From Magicicada septendecula (taxonomy: Eukaryota > Arthropoda > Insecta > Hemiptera > Cicadidae), in assembly GCA_034769895.1 (NCBI GenBank), contig CM068370.1:33989747-34053746 (forward strand): 64,000 bases of DNA. The letters run 5' to 3'. The position numbers were made by a program, and so were the translations under genes. The notes under the pieces are model-generated. The model worked only from the letters and a program-made list of their open reading frames with translations. It searched no databases and was not told the DNA's origin. This document shows, one piece after another, positions 20,799-31,129 of this stretch. Every line of letters begins with the position of its first letter. The stretch's first letter is position 1.

Positions 20799-23066
20799 GT
20801 GCAAGAAAAGGGAGGCAGCATGGCGAAACAAGTTTTTGCAATTCAAAATGCTATTTTAACGCACAGAGAGGTGTCAGCATGTGAGTGCGCAGTACGTCTG
20901 TGTCACCTTAAAATGCGGGATTCCTCACGAAAAGTGATCTTTGTTAATACTTGCTTTCCTGAGTTAAGGTACCGGATGTTGAGAATTGATGTTAATGCAA
21001 ACGAGCCATACAGAAATATTTTTGACCGCTACGTTGCCAGGCCTCACGCGCTCGAAGAATTAAGTTTGCATGAATTCGCTGTCTGGTATGAGCCTGTGAC
21101 GCACAATAGATTCTCAGAAGATGATCAGGATGCTGATGCTTACGAACAGGCTCCAGAAGAAAATGCCTCTGAGAGATGTATCACTCTTCTTGGTAATCAG
21201 GGAAAAATGAAAAAGCGTAAGCGCCCAGCTGTCTTACGAACTAGGTATTACACACCAAACTCAGATCCGGAAGCATATTATTATTCTCTTTTAGTCACGC
21301 ACATTCCTTTCCGCTCTGAATCTGAATTGATGGAGGGGTATAACAGTGCAAAACAAGCGTTCGTAGCAAAACAAAGTTTGTTACGACCAATGCAAGGTGG
21401 AAACAAAGTGGAGGAAATGGCTAGGTGGGAGGAAGAGATTCAGCAAGCTGTAGCTAGAATTGTAGCAGAAAACCTAGCTAATGAAGTTAATTTAGATGCT
21501 GACGTGGTCGAAAATAATATGCGTGAAATTTTCGAACAAAACCTTATTGAAGAACATAATGATGAAATTGCTTTAGCTAACGGAGATGGTGAACCTGAAA
21601 TACATGAAATGACGGATCAACAATATGCCGCAATATGCTTAATGAATTTTCAGCAGCACCAATTGTTCAAAATTATTTCAGACAGATTGCTTCCAAGTGA
21701 AAATAATACTGAGCCATTACGTTTGTTCGTTACTGGAGGAGCAGGCACCGGCAAAACCTTTACTCTGAAAATTATTGTAGAACAGATTCGTCATCTTTCT
21801 CATTTACCTGCAAGCAGAGCTGTTACGGTAGCAGCACCCACAGGTGTCGCTGCAAGATTGATTGGAGGTAGCACTTTGCACTCTACTTTTGCCCTTCCTA
21901 TCGAAAAAGGCAAGGTGACAGCTCTTCGCCCTCTTACTGGTGAGCGTCTTCAAAGGGAACGGCTAAGGTGGAAGCATATTAATTGGCTAATCATTGACGA
22001 AATCTCAATGGTACCCTATACTACCCTAAGAAATATTCACTTAAGGTTGAAACAGCTTAAAATGAATGATGCTTTCTTCGGGGGTATCAATATTATTTTG
22101 TTTGGCGATCTAATGCAGTTGCCACCTGTATCAAAAGCAGTTGGTGGTACCTACTGCTTCAAGCAGTCTCATTACTTATAAGCTGAAATTAATTTGTGGA
22201 CACTGTTTAGTTTCTGTGAATTACCTCAAAATATGCGGCAAGCTAACGACACTACTTTCATAGACATTCTAAATAATTTACGAGTCGGCCAACTCACCAA
22301 GCAGCAGCTAGAAATTTTAGATCGTTGAAGAGTTCCTTTGACAGATGAATTTGCTGATGGCGAGTGTCTGCGTATTTTCCCAACCACTAAACAGGTAGAA
22401 GAATATAATGCTATGATGACTGAAAAGTTGAAAACATCATCTAAAGTTTACGATATTGCAGCGGTGGATGTGTCTGTCGAAGCTAAGAATTACGGACAAA
22501 AGTTAAAGAAAGACTTCATACCAACGGATCCAAACAAAACTGGAGGTATTCCAAACTCTTTAGTAATCGGAGTCGGATCTAGGGTAATGTTGCGAAAAAA
22601 CAATGTTAATCATGGTCTGGTCAACGGAGAAATCGGCATCATTAGAAAAATTGAGTGGCCTGCACTACGTCGAGATCAGCTTCAACCTGGTGAGCTTCCA
22701 CAAGCCGTATTTGTAGAATTTGATGACAGATCAATTAGGGGAAATACTGCTGGTATTGGAGTAAAGATAGAGCCCACCACTGTTGAATATGATGCTTTGC
22801 GAGGTCAGGGCAAAGTAGAACGACGTATGCTGCAATTAATATTGTGTTGGGCTGTAACAGTACATAAACTCCAAGGCACTACTTTAGACAAAGCAGTCAT
22901 TGATTTGAGTAGTAATATTTTTGCCAAGGGTCAGGCCTACGTCGCACTAAGTCGTGTGAAAACATTAGAGAGGTTAGCAATAAGTTGTCTGGATCCACGA
23001 AAATTGTTGCATGAACCGCACGATAAAAACTCACTTGAGGAATTAAATCGACTCAGAAATCTGTAG
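20799..23066 (+). pseudogene. Helitron Rep/helicase polyprotein, C-terminal part, two stops
   Basis: This is the Pif1-type superfamily 1B DNA helicase of a Helitron rolling-circle transposon. It begins in the zone after the Rep nuclease (REVSACECAVRLC, RKVIFVNT) and passes DPEAYYYSLLVTHIPFR. The Walker A motif GGAGTGKTFTLK lies about 313 codons in, Walker B WLIIDEISMVP at about codon 395 and motif III FGDLMQLPPV at about codon 434. A TAA at 22180 and a TGA at 22326 interrupt an otherwise continuous frame that resumes with VPLTDEF and ends with the helicase motifs VHKLQGTTLDKA and GQAYVALSRVKTLERL. TGA in place of an Arg codon fits CpG decay. The first ATG is at 20820, but the true start is lost with the Rep domain. 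Recent by comparison with the LINEs: apart from the two stops the frame is intact. Confidence 0.95.
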
Positions 23067-24161
23067 ACCAAAGCTTTTTCTTTATCATTTATAATAAATG
23101 AAATTATTTAGTTAATTATATAATTTATAAAACAATTTATCGAAATGTTTGTATTATACTAGTTATATAATATTATATAAAATAAAGTTATACTATATTT
23201 ATAAGTTTATAAGTTCATACGCTAATTATACTATGTACATAATAAAGTTTCTAAATAAATCTATGTAAAAATTGAAATTTTTTTTGCACTTCACACATAC
23301 GCACGCACACACTGCACATTCCCATTATACTCTTTTTAAACACAAAAAGGAATAAAATAAAAAATAATTAAAAAATTAAAAAACACGACTGCCAAAAAAA
23401 TAAATGAATAAATAAAAAATAAATTGATAAAAAACTAAATAAAAATAATATTTAGTAAAAATCACAAAATCTAAATGAAGTCGATTTAAAAAGCCAAAAA
23501 CAAGGTACTGAAATTCAGCTCTGATCAGATTTAACGAAAATGTTATGAATGATTAAACGCATAGTAATTTTATTAGATTTAAATTACTTTTCGATGTTGA
23601 ATATATATCAATGCATCATATGAAGACTACAATTATAAAAAATATTGCTGATAAAATTTTGCTCTTCAATTTTAATTTTCAATGCAGTCGGGGGCTGTTT
23701 CTAAATATATTTGTTCTTTTCATTAAACGTTTGTCCCGTTTGTCCCCCCGTAAATAGGCCCCTGTTTCCAGTTTAAATTGCCTCTTCTTTTACTGATTTA
23801 TTTACATAAATTACACTAAATTGTACTGTTTTATCTGTACGTGTCTGTGTTTCAGTTTTATGTGTAATCTCTTTTTAAGTTTAGTGTTAATTACTTAGTG
23901 TGTTTACTAGTTATTGGACTTCGGATTAGCACGGTTAGAACTACTAAAAATCTACTGTAATACTAGACAGTAAAAAGTACTAAAAACTAACGGTAATAGC
24001 AATAATAATAACAATAGAACTAATAATGTTTTAAGGGTTTAAGGTTAATAGTATTTAAATGTTGTATTTATTTATTTAATAAAATGTTATTTAATTTGTC
24101 AAATATAGCCTACTGTTTAAAAATCACCTGTTAAATATTCTGTTTAGAAATATTTCTTCCA
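23067..24161. other. AT-rich unassigned stretch, possible Helitron 3' flank
   Basis: No genes. A CTAGT occurs at about 23158 in an AT-rich palindromic context, but no convincing Helitron hairpin-CTRR end can be fixed by eye. Confidence 0.35.
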
Positions 24162-24169
24162 GATTCAGT

Positions 24170-24602
24170 CAGTGGCGTATCTAGAATTTCGCTTGGTGAT
24201 CCGATGTCGGGTCGGCTTCATACAAAACAAAAATCGAGTTAAAACTAATCAACATTACTAAGTTTAAAGTGGCTGAAAAAAAAAGTGTGATAACATCCTG
24301 AAATCGGTTCCATAAAAGTAAACGGTAATAACACAATAAAAATACGCGTTATTGAAACATTGTTGAAAGATACTTTTTGACTGAATTGATTTTTCTGTAT
24401 TTCATATTTCAAACGTATACCCTAATGCTGTGTAGTAAACCGTTTTGTATATTTAAATAAGAACTACCACTATATTAGCGTACACAGCTGAAAAAATAAA
24501 ACAACCTAAAAATTAAGAGATTAACAAAACTCGTCAACTTTTTCTACTCTTTTGGTGGGGGGAGTCCCGTTCGTCCTCCCCCCCCCCGTAAATACGCGCC
24601 TG
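24170..24602. mobile_element. hAT-type MITE with 8-bp target duplication
   Basis: The left end is CAGTGGCGTATCTAGAAT. The right end, read on the other strand, is CAGGCGCGTATTTACGGGGG. The flanking 8-mers are GATTCAGT (24162-24169) and GATTCAGC (24603-24610), a 7/8 match and the length made by hAT transposases. The 433-bp interior matches, in reverse, the outer parts of the 35814-37011 element. No transposase is encoded. Confidence 0.85.
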
Positions 24603-25057
24603 GATTCAGCATACAATTAACACGCAAATTCCCACATTTGTACTTCTTTTCAACAGTGTTAACGCACCTATAAGTACGATATTATTTTCTCATACGAATT
24701 CGTTGTAAAAGATAAATTAAATTTATTTAAAAAATTTTTAAAACAGACAGTTGTACATAACAGTGAAATCGTACAAAGTGTATTAAACCATTTTTATATT
24801 TGTTATTCTGTCAACTTCGTAGAACTGTAAAAAAATTAAATCAAGATACAGGTCTTCGATTTTGAACTGAAGCAATTTTTTTAGAAATATTTGAATTAGT
24901 ATTAGAATGTTTTGAATTCTATTTAAAACAAAGAATGTTTTGCAATGGAGTTGGCTGGAAAATAAACTGCATGTTAGGTTATTATTTATAAAAGCAGTCA
25001 ACTTTACTTTTTTGTCATTCACTTCTCCCTCACGGTTGTGGTTTGTTGTATACGTTG

Positions 25058-25103
25058 CTTGCGCTCGCGCGCGCGCACGCACACACACACACACACACAC
25101 AGA
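25058..25103. repeat. (CG)n(CA)n microsatellite
   Basis: CGCGCGCGCGCACG followed by about 10 CA units. Alternating purine-pyrimidine, about 160 bp upstream of the host promoter patch. Confidence 0.95.
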
Positions 25104-25176
25104 CACTCACACTCGTCCTAATGCGCGCGATCATAAAATGTTTTGAATGACGTTAATTATGTAAATACGTTTTGTT

Positions 25177-25390
25177 TTGCAGATCGTCCGCCAGGAGCGC
25201 TGTGTCGGTGACGTCAGGATTGTTGGTAGCAGCGAGCGAGAGGATTTAATCTTGAGCGAAGTTCAGTCAGTCTGGTTCTGTGATTTGTGGGGAAGAGTTT
25301 GTTCGCGCCAATTTTCCCGCCGTTTCAATACGCGGAAATGTAAACTGTTTACCTTTTCGTTCGATTGGAAAACGGATGTTAGATAACAAT
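25177..25390 (+). promoter_or_regulatory. CpG-rich promoter-like patch with CRE and initiator
   Basis: In an AT-rich setting this 200-bp patch is clearly richer in G, C and CpG. It holds a full CRE palindrome TGACGTCA at 25209-25216 and, about 50 bp on, TTCAGTCAGTCTGG with two overlapping TCAGTC arthropod initiators (25263-25272). It lies 350-410 bp upstream of the ATG of the FAM43-like exon and in the right direction. TTTTGTTTTGCAG at 25170-25182 could instead be a splice acceptor for a 5' UTR exon. I saw no clear downstream promoter element. The two readings cannot be separated by eye. Confidence 0.4.
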
Positions 25391-25617
25391 ACTATTCCAC
25401 TACAGGTCAAGTGTAAAATGTAAAATTTTATTATTTATGAATTCAGATATTAATTATATTTGAAAGTAATAATGTAAACTTGTGATTTAAAAAGTTATGA
25501 CAGTAAAATTATAGAATTCTTTATTTAAAAATTAGCGGGACGGAAGAAGTGAAGTGTGCTTAAGAAAAAGTGTTTGTGTGAAAAGTTAAAATAAGTTAAT
25601 CGAAAATTACAAACAAA

Positions 25618-25774
25618 ATGGAAAACGATAATAAGGACTTCAAAGAGAGAACACTGAGAAGTTTGAAGCAGGGCCTGGGAAGGCTTTGGAGGCGAAGGTC
25701 TGTTACCATAACGGAATATGATCCGACCTACAAAGTGGTGTACTTGGGAAACGTGCTCACCGGTTGGGCGAAAG
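25618..25774 (+). CDS. First coding exon of a FAM43-like PTB/PID protein
   Basis: The only likely host gene part in the window. ATG lies in an AACAAAATGG context typical of insects. The exon codes 52 full codons plus one base, then meets AAAG/GTAAGA, a strong splice donor (intron phase 1). The N-terminal ~27 residues are basic (RTLRSLKQGLGRLWRRR). Residues 31-45 read ITEYDPTYKVVYLGN, the first strand of a PTB domain, close to the ITxxDPTYxVxYLGN start in FAM43 proteins, followed by LTGWAKG. PTB domains bind NPxY-like peptides, phosphoinositides or partner proteins at membranes. FAM43 proteins themselves are poorly studied. The first exon of a family member plausibly ends here because the codon for the last Gly is split. 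No following exon was recognised to the end of the window, implying an intron longer than 38 kb. The family assignment rests on one short motif. Confidence 0.62.
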
Positions 25775-25986
25775 GTAAGACTTTACACAGATTGTTTACG
25801 TTCAAAAATTAATTTACTGTGCTTTTTAAAACTTATAGCTTTCAGTTTAAGTGGATCAAGGACACCACGTTTCTAAAAAAACCACGCGAATTTAAGATCT
25901 CTTAGGAACCTTAAACAAGATGTTTAACTAATGACAATGTGATGTATTTATAATATACACGGGTACCTGTAATCTCAATTTTTTTA

Positions 25987-26349
25987 TATTGTAGTGTATT
26001 TATTGTTCATAGCCTAAAGGTACCACACATATGATTTGCAATAAAGTTTTAATTACTCACATTCTTAAACACAATCGATTTCGGTCATAGGCCATCGTCT
26101 TCTCGTTAAACTAGTTCTCAAGAAACTTTGGACAACGACGTATGTATCACGTTCATTAATCAATGTCTACGAATTCGTTTTTGTAAATAGTGGCCGTTTT
26201 ACGATATTGTGACCGCAACTGCACTGTGTGTGACCTGACGATGGTCTATGACCGAAATCGATCGTGTTTAAGAATGTGGGTAATTAAAACTTTGTTGCAG
26301 ATCTTATGTATGGTACCTTTAGGCTATGAACAATAAATACACTACAATA
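25987..26349. repeat. Foldback element, 363 bp
   Basis: Outer ends TATTGTAGTGTATTTATTG and its complement pair, and arms of about 115 bp follow, including the reverse pair of ACACAATCGATTTCGGTCAT. The central ~120 bp is unpaired. It shares no sequence with the AACAGCCCGG superfamily except the motif below. No coding capacity. Confidence 0.9.
26235..26263 (+). other. Hammerhead-like core motif, locus 4
   Basis: CTGACGA (26235-26241), one extra T, stem GGTC-TAT-GACC (26243-26253), GAAA, then ATCGAT (26257-26262, self-complementary) and C26263. GT after the C can pair with AC just before the core. The perfect 4-bp stem II and palindromic stem III make this one of the cleanest examples. The left arm has the mirror copy, with the first two core bases changed. 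Confidence 0.5.
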
Positions 26350-26810
26350 GAAAATGAAGGTGTTTAAAAACAAATTAGTCCTACACTTTAAGATATGTAT
26401 AAATTACATATCCAGGTTAAAGAATAAAAGTGCAGAATAGGCGTATATTATGAGTTACCACAAAATGAATACCGTGCTGTTTCAGGCAATGCTAAAGATG
26501 AAATTCCAAACGTCAGGAATCATTGCACCCTTTGGTGGTTGGGCGATTGGTTTTATAAATTACTTTTTTCAACTTCTTACACATGTTCTGCTATAAATCG
26601 TATGATTGACGTATTCTTGTAAACAGAATTAACGGCAACAAATGCGGGCGGGCTGGTATAATTACCACAAGTGATTATACACTTGTTGTGTATAATTTGG
26701 GGGGCACCCTCGTTTGTAAGGAATATAGGTTGTATTTATTTTTATTAAAGCACAGTAAAGTATAGGTACCATTAAAATTTTAGAATTGTAATTTTAAAAC
26801 ACGTGGTTCT
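26350..26810. other. Unassigned intronic stretch
   Basis: No exon or element recognised. Confidence 0.4.
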
Positions 26811-26866
26811 TATTAAAATTCATTCCCCGGCTGTTTGGCCGTGGTCTATTGTTTTCAAGTAAAACA

Positions 26867-26902
26867 GACGTTTCGACAGTACCATCGACTGCCGTCATCA
26901 CT
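26867..26902 (-). other. Hammerhead-like core motif, locus 5 left arm
   Basis: Minus-strand copy of the locus 5 motif. The first core base has changed (GTGATGA), C replaces the extra T, and stem II GGCAGT/ACTGTC and GAAACGTC are kept. Confidence 0.4.
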
Positions 26903-26991
26903 GTAAAATTCGAGCTTTACTAACGTTGGGGTCGAGCAGGAATGTTGGTCTAACACGTACCATCCAACGTTAGTAAAGCTAGAATTTTACA

Positions 26992-27026
26992 CTGATGATG
27001 GCAGTCGATGGTACTGTCGAAACGTC
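26992..27026 (+). other. Hammerhead-like core motif, locus 5 right arm
   Basis: CTGATGA (26992-26998), T, stem GGCAGT/ACTGTC, GAAA, ACGT, C27026. ACA before the core can pair with TGT after it (3-bp stem I). A fully kept core. Confidence 0.5.
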
Positions 27027-27089
27027 TGTTTTAGTTGAAAACAATGGACCGCGGCCAAACAGCCGGGGAATGAATTTTTATTACATTGA

Positions 27090-27690
27090 CTCCGGCCGTG
27101 TAAGCCTACGAGGTATATCGCGTGCTTCTTAATCCTGAAATGTTGTTAGTAAACCACTGTTTCTGTAAACTGCATAGATTAGAACAGTTTTCTGTAATGC
27201 CTGTCGTATAATGTTACTACAAAGAAAGTTACAATACCGGAAAATGTCAAAGTGTTTTCATAAGACTTTAATAAATATAGGCTACATCAGAAATATGTTT
27301 GTTGTTATCGGTAAATACAATTTAATTAGTCTTATGTATGTTAAATTCACTTTTTAATTTAGAATTTTCCTGTACGTGTTTACTAATAATAGTAATAACA
27401 ATAATAATTAGTGTAATTATTTAATTTGAGCCGCTGTTAAAATGATAACGTTATCACGTCCGAAGATCAGGCTTCTGGCTTGTGACAACGCCGTGTTTGC
27501 ACGGTCATAAAAGTGACTGCACCGAGTCTGTTGCTAACTTACATCTCACGCCTTGCCACGTGAAAAGCATTATTTACCTCACGTCTGTCAGTCACGCGTT
27601 TATCTACTCTGTTTAATTACCACATAAAATATACCTTTGGAAGTATTTAAAAGGTCTTGAGTTAATATCGTCGGCTGAAGTTAAAAAAAA
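27090..27690. other. Unassigned intronic stretch
   Basis: No exon or element recognised. 27690-27722 is an AT microsatellite. Confidence 0.4.
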
Positions 27691-27782
27691 AAATATATAT
27701 ATATATATAATATATATATATGCACATATTACTTATTTATTTAATATTTATAATGAATTTACCTCAAGATATTGTCTCCTTA

Positions 27783-27812
27783 TTTCGGGAAGCATTATGT
27801 TCCCATCTTCAG
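27783..27812 (-). other. Hammerhead-like core motif, locus 6 left arm (deleted 3' side)
   Basis: Minus strand CTGAAGA, T, GGGAA/TTCCC stem, GAAA, but the CATGTTCCAAT block present in the right arm is missing, which removes stem III. Confidence 0.4.
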
Positions 27813-28355
27813 GCTTCCTGATTTTGAGTCTAGTGAAGTAGGCCTACTTGTGTGTTGATTGGTTGTTATTGTGGTTTCCTGTTGGCCTCTGGTACTTTAA
27901 ATTGGTGTTATTGTGTGTGATTGTGGTGTATGTATTAGTATTTTGTGTATTTTCGATGTTGAGTGATTTGAAAATTGTGTCATATTTTGTATTGATTTGT
28001 ATTTGTTCAGGTTTGTTTTGTGTTTTATGTATGTACATTTGTAAATTTTCCCAAATGTTCATTATGGTGCCTTTGTGTGGTATGTGTACTTGCGAGGCAC
28101 CACAATGAACATTTGTGAAAATTTACAAACATACAAACATAAAACACAAAACAAACTAATACCTTAACGAATACAAATCAATACAAAACATGACACAATT
28201 TTCAAATCATTCAACATCGAAAATACACAAAATACCTAATACATACACCACAATCACACACAATAACACCAATTTAAAATACCAGAGGCCAACAGGAAAC
28301 CACAATAACAACCAACCAACACACAAGTACTTCACTAGACTCAAAATCAGGAAGG

Positions 28356-28391
28356 CTGAAGATGGGAACACAATGCTTCCCGAAACATGTT
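28356..28391 (+). other. Hammerhead-like core motif, locus 6 right arm
   Basis: CTGAAGA (28356-28362), T, perfect stem GGGAA/TTCCC with an 8-nt loop, GAAA, ACATGT (28385-28390, self-complementary), T28391. CC after it pairs with GG before the core. Confidence 0.5.
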
Positions 28392-28450
28392 CCAATTAAG
28401 GAGAAAATATCTTGAGGTAAATTCATTATAAATATTAAATATATTACATA

Positions 28451-28485
28451 CATCAAGAAACAGACTGTAGCAAAAAGTGTTTGAA
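28451..28485. repeat. Direct repeat linking the two foldbacks
   Basis: TCAAGAAACAGACTGTAGNA followed by a GTTTGAA-like end recurs at about 28748-28785. The two neighbouring foldbacks therefore share their right flank, as if one unit had been duplicated and then diverged. Confidence 0.7.
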
Positions 28486-28532
28486 TTATTTATTTAATAT
28501 TTATTTTACGTCAAGATATATTTTTTCTTATT

Positions 28533-28571
28533 TGAAACATATTTCGGGAATCCTATTGTTCCCATCATCAG
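28533..28571 (-). other. Hammerhead-like core motif, locus 7 left arm
   Basis: Minus strand CTGATGA, T, stem GGGAA/TTCCC, GAAA, ATATGT (pairs with itself if GU pairs are allowed), T. TCA after it pairs with TGG before the core, with a GU pair where the right arm has GC. Confidence 0.5.
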
Positions 28572-28649
28572 CCATCTTAATTTGGTACTTGTTGAGTTAT
28601 GTCGCTTTTTGGTAACACAAGTACTCAACAAGATACAAAATTAAGACGG

Positions 28650-28685
28650 CTGAGGATGGGAACAATAGGATTCCCGAAACATGTT
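28650..28685 (+). other. Hammerhead-like core motif, locus 7 right arm
   Basis: CTGAGGA (28650-28656), T, stem GGGAA/TTCCC with 8-nt loop, GAAA, ACATGT (28679-28684), T28685. CC after it pairs with GG before the core. Confidence 0.5.
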
Positions 28686-28789
28686 CCAAATAAGGAAAAA
28701 TATATCTTGAGGTAAAGTAATTATAAATATTGAATAAATAATATATCTGTCAAGAAACAGACTGTAGTAAACAATGTTTGAAAAATAAA

Positions 28790-29555
28790 TAAATATACGT
28801 TTTATGTTGATTATGAAAATTTGTGTTGTGTACTTTTTCGTGATATTCGCTACACGACTTAGGTATTTTTTGGTATTTGCTTGTTCTACATTTTCTTTTA
28901 TCTCTTACGTTCCTTCCTCCTTTTGCTTTGTGTTTGAAATACTCTTCAGGCATTTGGTCTTTCAATTTTTGGCTATGATCTTGTTTTTTTTATATTATAC
29001 TGTACATTTAATTCGTGGCGAATATCATGAATCTAATTTTGTCAATTTTCGTGCATTCTTTTACGCCTTGTAGGAATTTCATCCCTGTAGAGGCTGGGCT
29101 TTTTGTTTTCAATTTTTGTGATCATAATCCGTGTCCGCTACCGTACAATAACAAAGAGACAGGAACCGTTTTGTAAAACTTAATTTACCTGGTCTGGTGG
29201 CACTGTGCCCTGTTGATAGTTCCGCGTACTATTTGACACTTATATAGGCCTATTTTACGTTCTGTTTCCCACTCGTTATCAAAAATTATAATATTTTCCG
29301 CGAAGTTAAAGCGATTTGCTTATTCCGTTGTTCAGTTGTTTATAATTTACGTATTTTCGATCTGATCGTTCCTTTTGTAATAGGCGTTTACGGTTGTCGG
29401 ATTTGTAAGTGTTATGTGGCGTACACTTTTTGACTTTACGACGAGAACAGAAGGATGATATATTCGAACTGCACTGTTGTCGAAGCTTAGAAAAGGATAT
29501 CTCTACTAGTTCACTGTATATCGTTTAAGTATTCGGGTCTTGGTGACTTTATAAA
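28790..29555. other. Unassigned intronic stretch
   Basis: No exon recognised. One TAGGCCTA at 29246. Confidence 0.4.
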
Positions 29556-29559
29556 TACT

Positions 29560-29880
29560 TCGTTATCCACGATGTGAGGTCTGTACAGACTCTCCTACAT
29601 CGTCCGTTTGCGACACTGAAGATGACTACCATGGGCGTAGTAGAAACATTCGCCAGAGCTAGTCAGGTGACCGATGATTACGATTGGTCCATGCTGTTTT
29701 CCAGCTTACATCGTGCTGCAATGAGAATTTATATAAAGGACCCTTCTGTGAGCCTCTGTACTGAGGTGTTTACGGCGAACATCTGATGGTACCCTTTACC
29801 ACGGAAGATGGCATCCGCTGGTGAGTCGGAAGCGTTTGGTTCTTCAGACATCAGACCACGGCCCATCATCCAATTGTTTT
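29560..29880 (+). repeat. Old, decayed AACAGCC-superfamily element
   Basis: It carries a motif at 29616-29651 (CTGAAGA, T, ACTAC/GTAGT stem, GAAACATTC), then a second decayed one at about 29806 (GGAAGATGGCATCCGCTGGT, then GGAAGCGTTTGG). It ends in GACCACGGCCCATCATCC, a worn form of the superfamily end. Confidence 0.55.
29616..29651 (+). other. Hammerhead-like core motif, locus 8 (no palindromic stem III)
   Basis: CTGAAGA, T, 5-bp stem ACTAC/GTAGT, GAAACATTC. The word after GAA is no longer self-complementary. Confidence 0.35.
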
Positions 29881-29884
29881 AATA

Positions 29885-30555
29885 ATATTCAGCAGAGGTT
29901 TTGAGGACCGATAACGGCCTGTATCCCGCAACGTTTTACATAAACTTTTTTATTATATAAAAAAGGGCTGTCGTTTCCCCCGTTGACAGCGTTTCCTGTA
30001 AAAACAGCGTAATTCTTCATTCACAGAGTATGGATGTTACCGCTTCTTTATATTATAATCGAGTCTACGCTTGTAGGGTGGGACCATTCAGTCTCGTGAC
30101 CAGACAGGAAACTTCCTTATCTACGATAGACTGTTGTTGGAAGATTCCATCTGCTGTCCCGTAGCTATTGTCTGCTCGCGAACAATAGAAGACATCACTA
30201 ACAAAAACTTCATTTCAATTGTTGTTAGTATCCTTCAATCTTCTTTTTAGAAAGCACCGAACGAAACGAGAAAATAAACCCTTCTCTTCAGTACCTACTT
30301 TCCGTTGTTTTTTGTGTTATCGAATTATCCCTTCAAAAATTGTGTAACTTTTTATAATATATACATTATACGAATATCTATGTTATATAGCCTACGAATG
30401 TATAATACATATTCGTATATTTCAATATCATTTGAACTAGCCTATTATGTAATGTAAATAGTTATAATATGAAAGTGTAACTAGTCTATATGCTTGTTAA
30501 AGAAGTGTCCATTTATTAATTAACACACGCGCACGCGCAGACACACTTACGGTTC
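29885..30555. other. Unassigned intronic stretch
   Basis: AT-rich, nothing recognised. Confidence 0.4.
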
Positions 30556-30559
30556 AAAC

Positions 30560-31125
30560 AATAAAATGCATGACTTCCGTGTTCTAAGATTTATATTTAA
30601 AATCATTTACTTGAATTCGGTTCGATAATTTCTAACAAGTTAGGTGTGTTCCTTGTAAATCGAGTTTTATGTTTGACAAAGTGAAATGAAATATTTCCAT
30701 AGAAACTACTTCTTTGTTGCCGATAACGTAGTACACATATAACAAATTATCCCCTCCCCTTGCAACTATCATTTTCATTAATAGAAAATTACCCCCTCCC
30801 CCTTCAACGACCCTTTCATTTATAGATATTTCATCTACATTTCTACAGTGGATTATTATGACCTTCTTTTAAGGATACTTTTATTATCGTAATTAAGTAC
30901 TTTACTCTTTTAAAACATAAAACGCTCCAGGTAAACTACCCTTTCCCCTTAACCGATCTTCACCAAAATCATAGAAAAAATTCTACACACAGACACTTTT
31001 CGGAAAATGATTTTTCTTCGTGTTTTCAGGGTAGTACAATCGGAATCAGCCCTTATCTCAAACACGATTTTTTCGCGATCACCATACTTCCATTTCCTTA
31101 CGGAACGTGGAAGTAAAAATAGCAT
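30560..31125 (+). repeat. Dispersed repeat D, copy 1
   Basis: Shared with 58780-59520 (same strand) and 35955-36706 (opposite strand). Landmarks are ATGACTTCCGTGTTCTAAGA, CCATAGAAACTACTTCTTTG, ACCCCCTCCCCCTTCAAC, CCTTAACCGATCTTCACC and CAATCGGAATCAGCCCTTAT. Non-coding. It is probably part of a DNA transposon interior, as copy 2 lies inside a hAT-ended element. Confidence 0.85.
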
Positions 31126-31129
31126 TCAT

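Larger units (their letters stand above)
26811..27083. repeat. Foldback element, AACAGCC superfamily
   Basis: The arms start TATTAAAATTCATTCCCCGG and pair for about 120 bp with the right end. The inner words CGTTAGTAAAGC also pair, leaving a loop of about 30 bp. The right end reads GACCGCGGCCAAACAGCCGG, the superfamily signature. Confidence 0.9.
27735..28442. repeat. Giant foldback element, about 708 bp
   Basis: Arms of about 340 bp are near-perfect complements around a loop of about 20 bp centred near 28084 (the CACCACAATGAACATTTG block pairs with CCAAATGTTCATTATGGTG). Open frames on both strands here are mirror images of low-complexity sequence, not genes. The left arm has lost about 11 bp next to the GAAA of the motif, so the arms are no longer identical. 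Confidence 0.92.
28490..28745. repeat. Foldback element next to the giant one
   Basis: Arms of about 110 bp (TTTATTTTACGTCAAGATAT at the left, ATATCTTGAGGTAAAGTAAT at the right) around a GTTACCAAAAAGCGAC centre. It shares the TATCTTGAGGTAAA end and GGGAACAATAGGATTCCCGA-type motif block with the element at 27735-28442 but differs in the rest. Confidence 0.88.

Noticed and set aside
23100..23200. CTAGT after AT-rich palindromes as the Helitron 3' end
   Set aside because: CTRR words are common by chance, and no defined GC hairpin 10-12 bp upstream could be seen.
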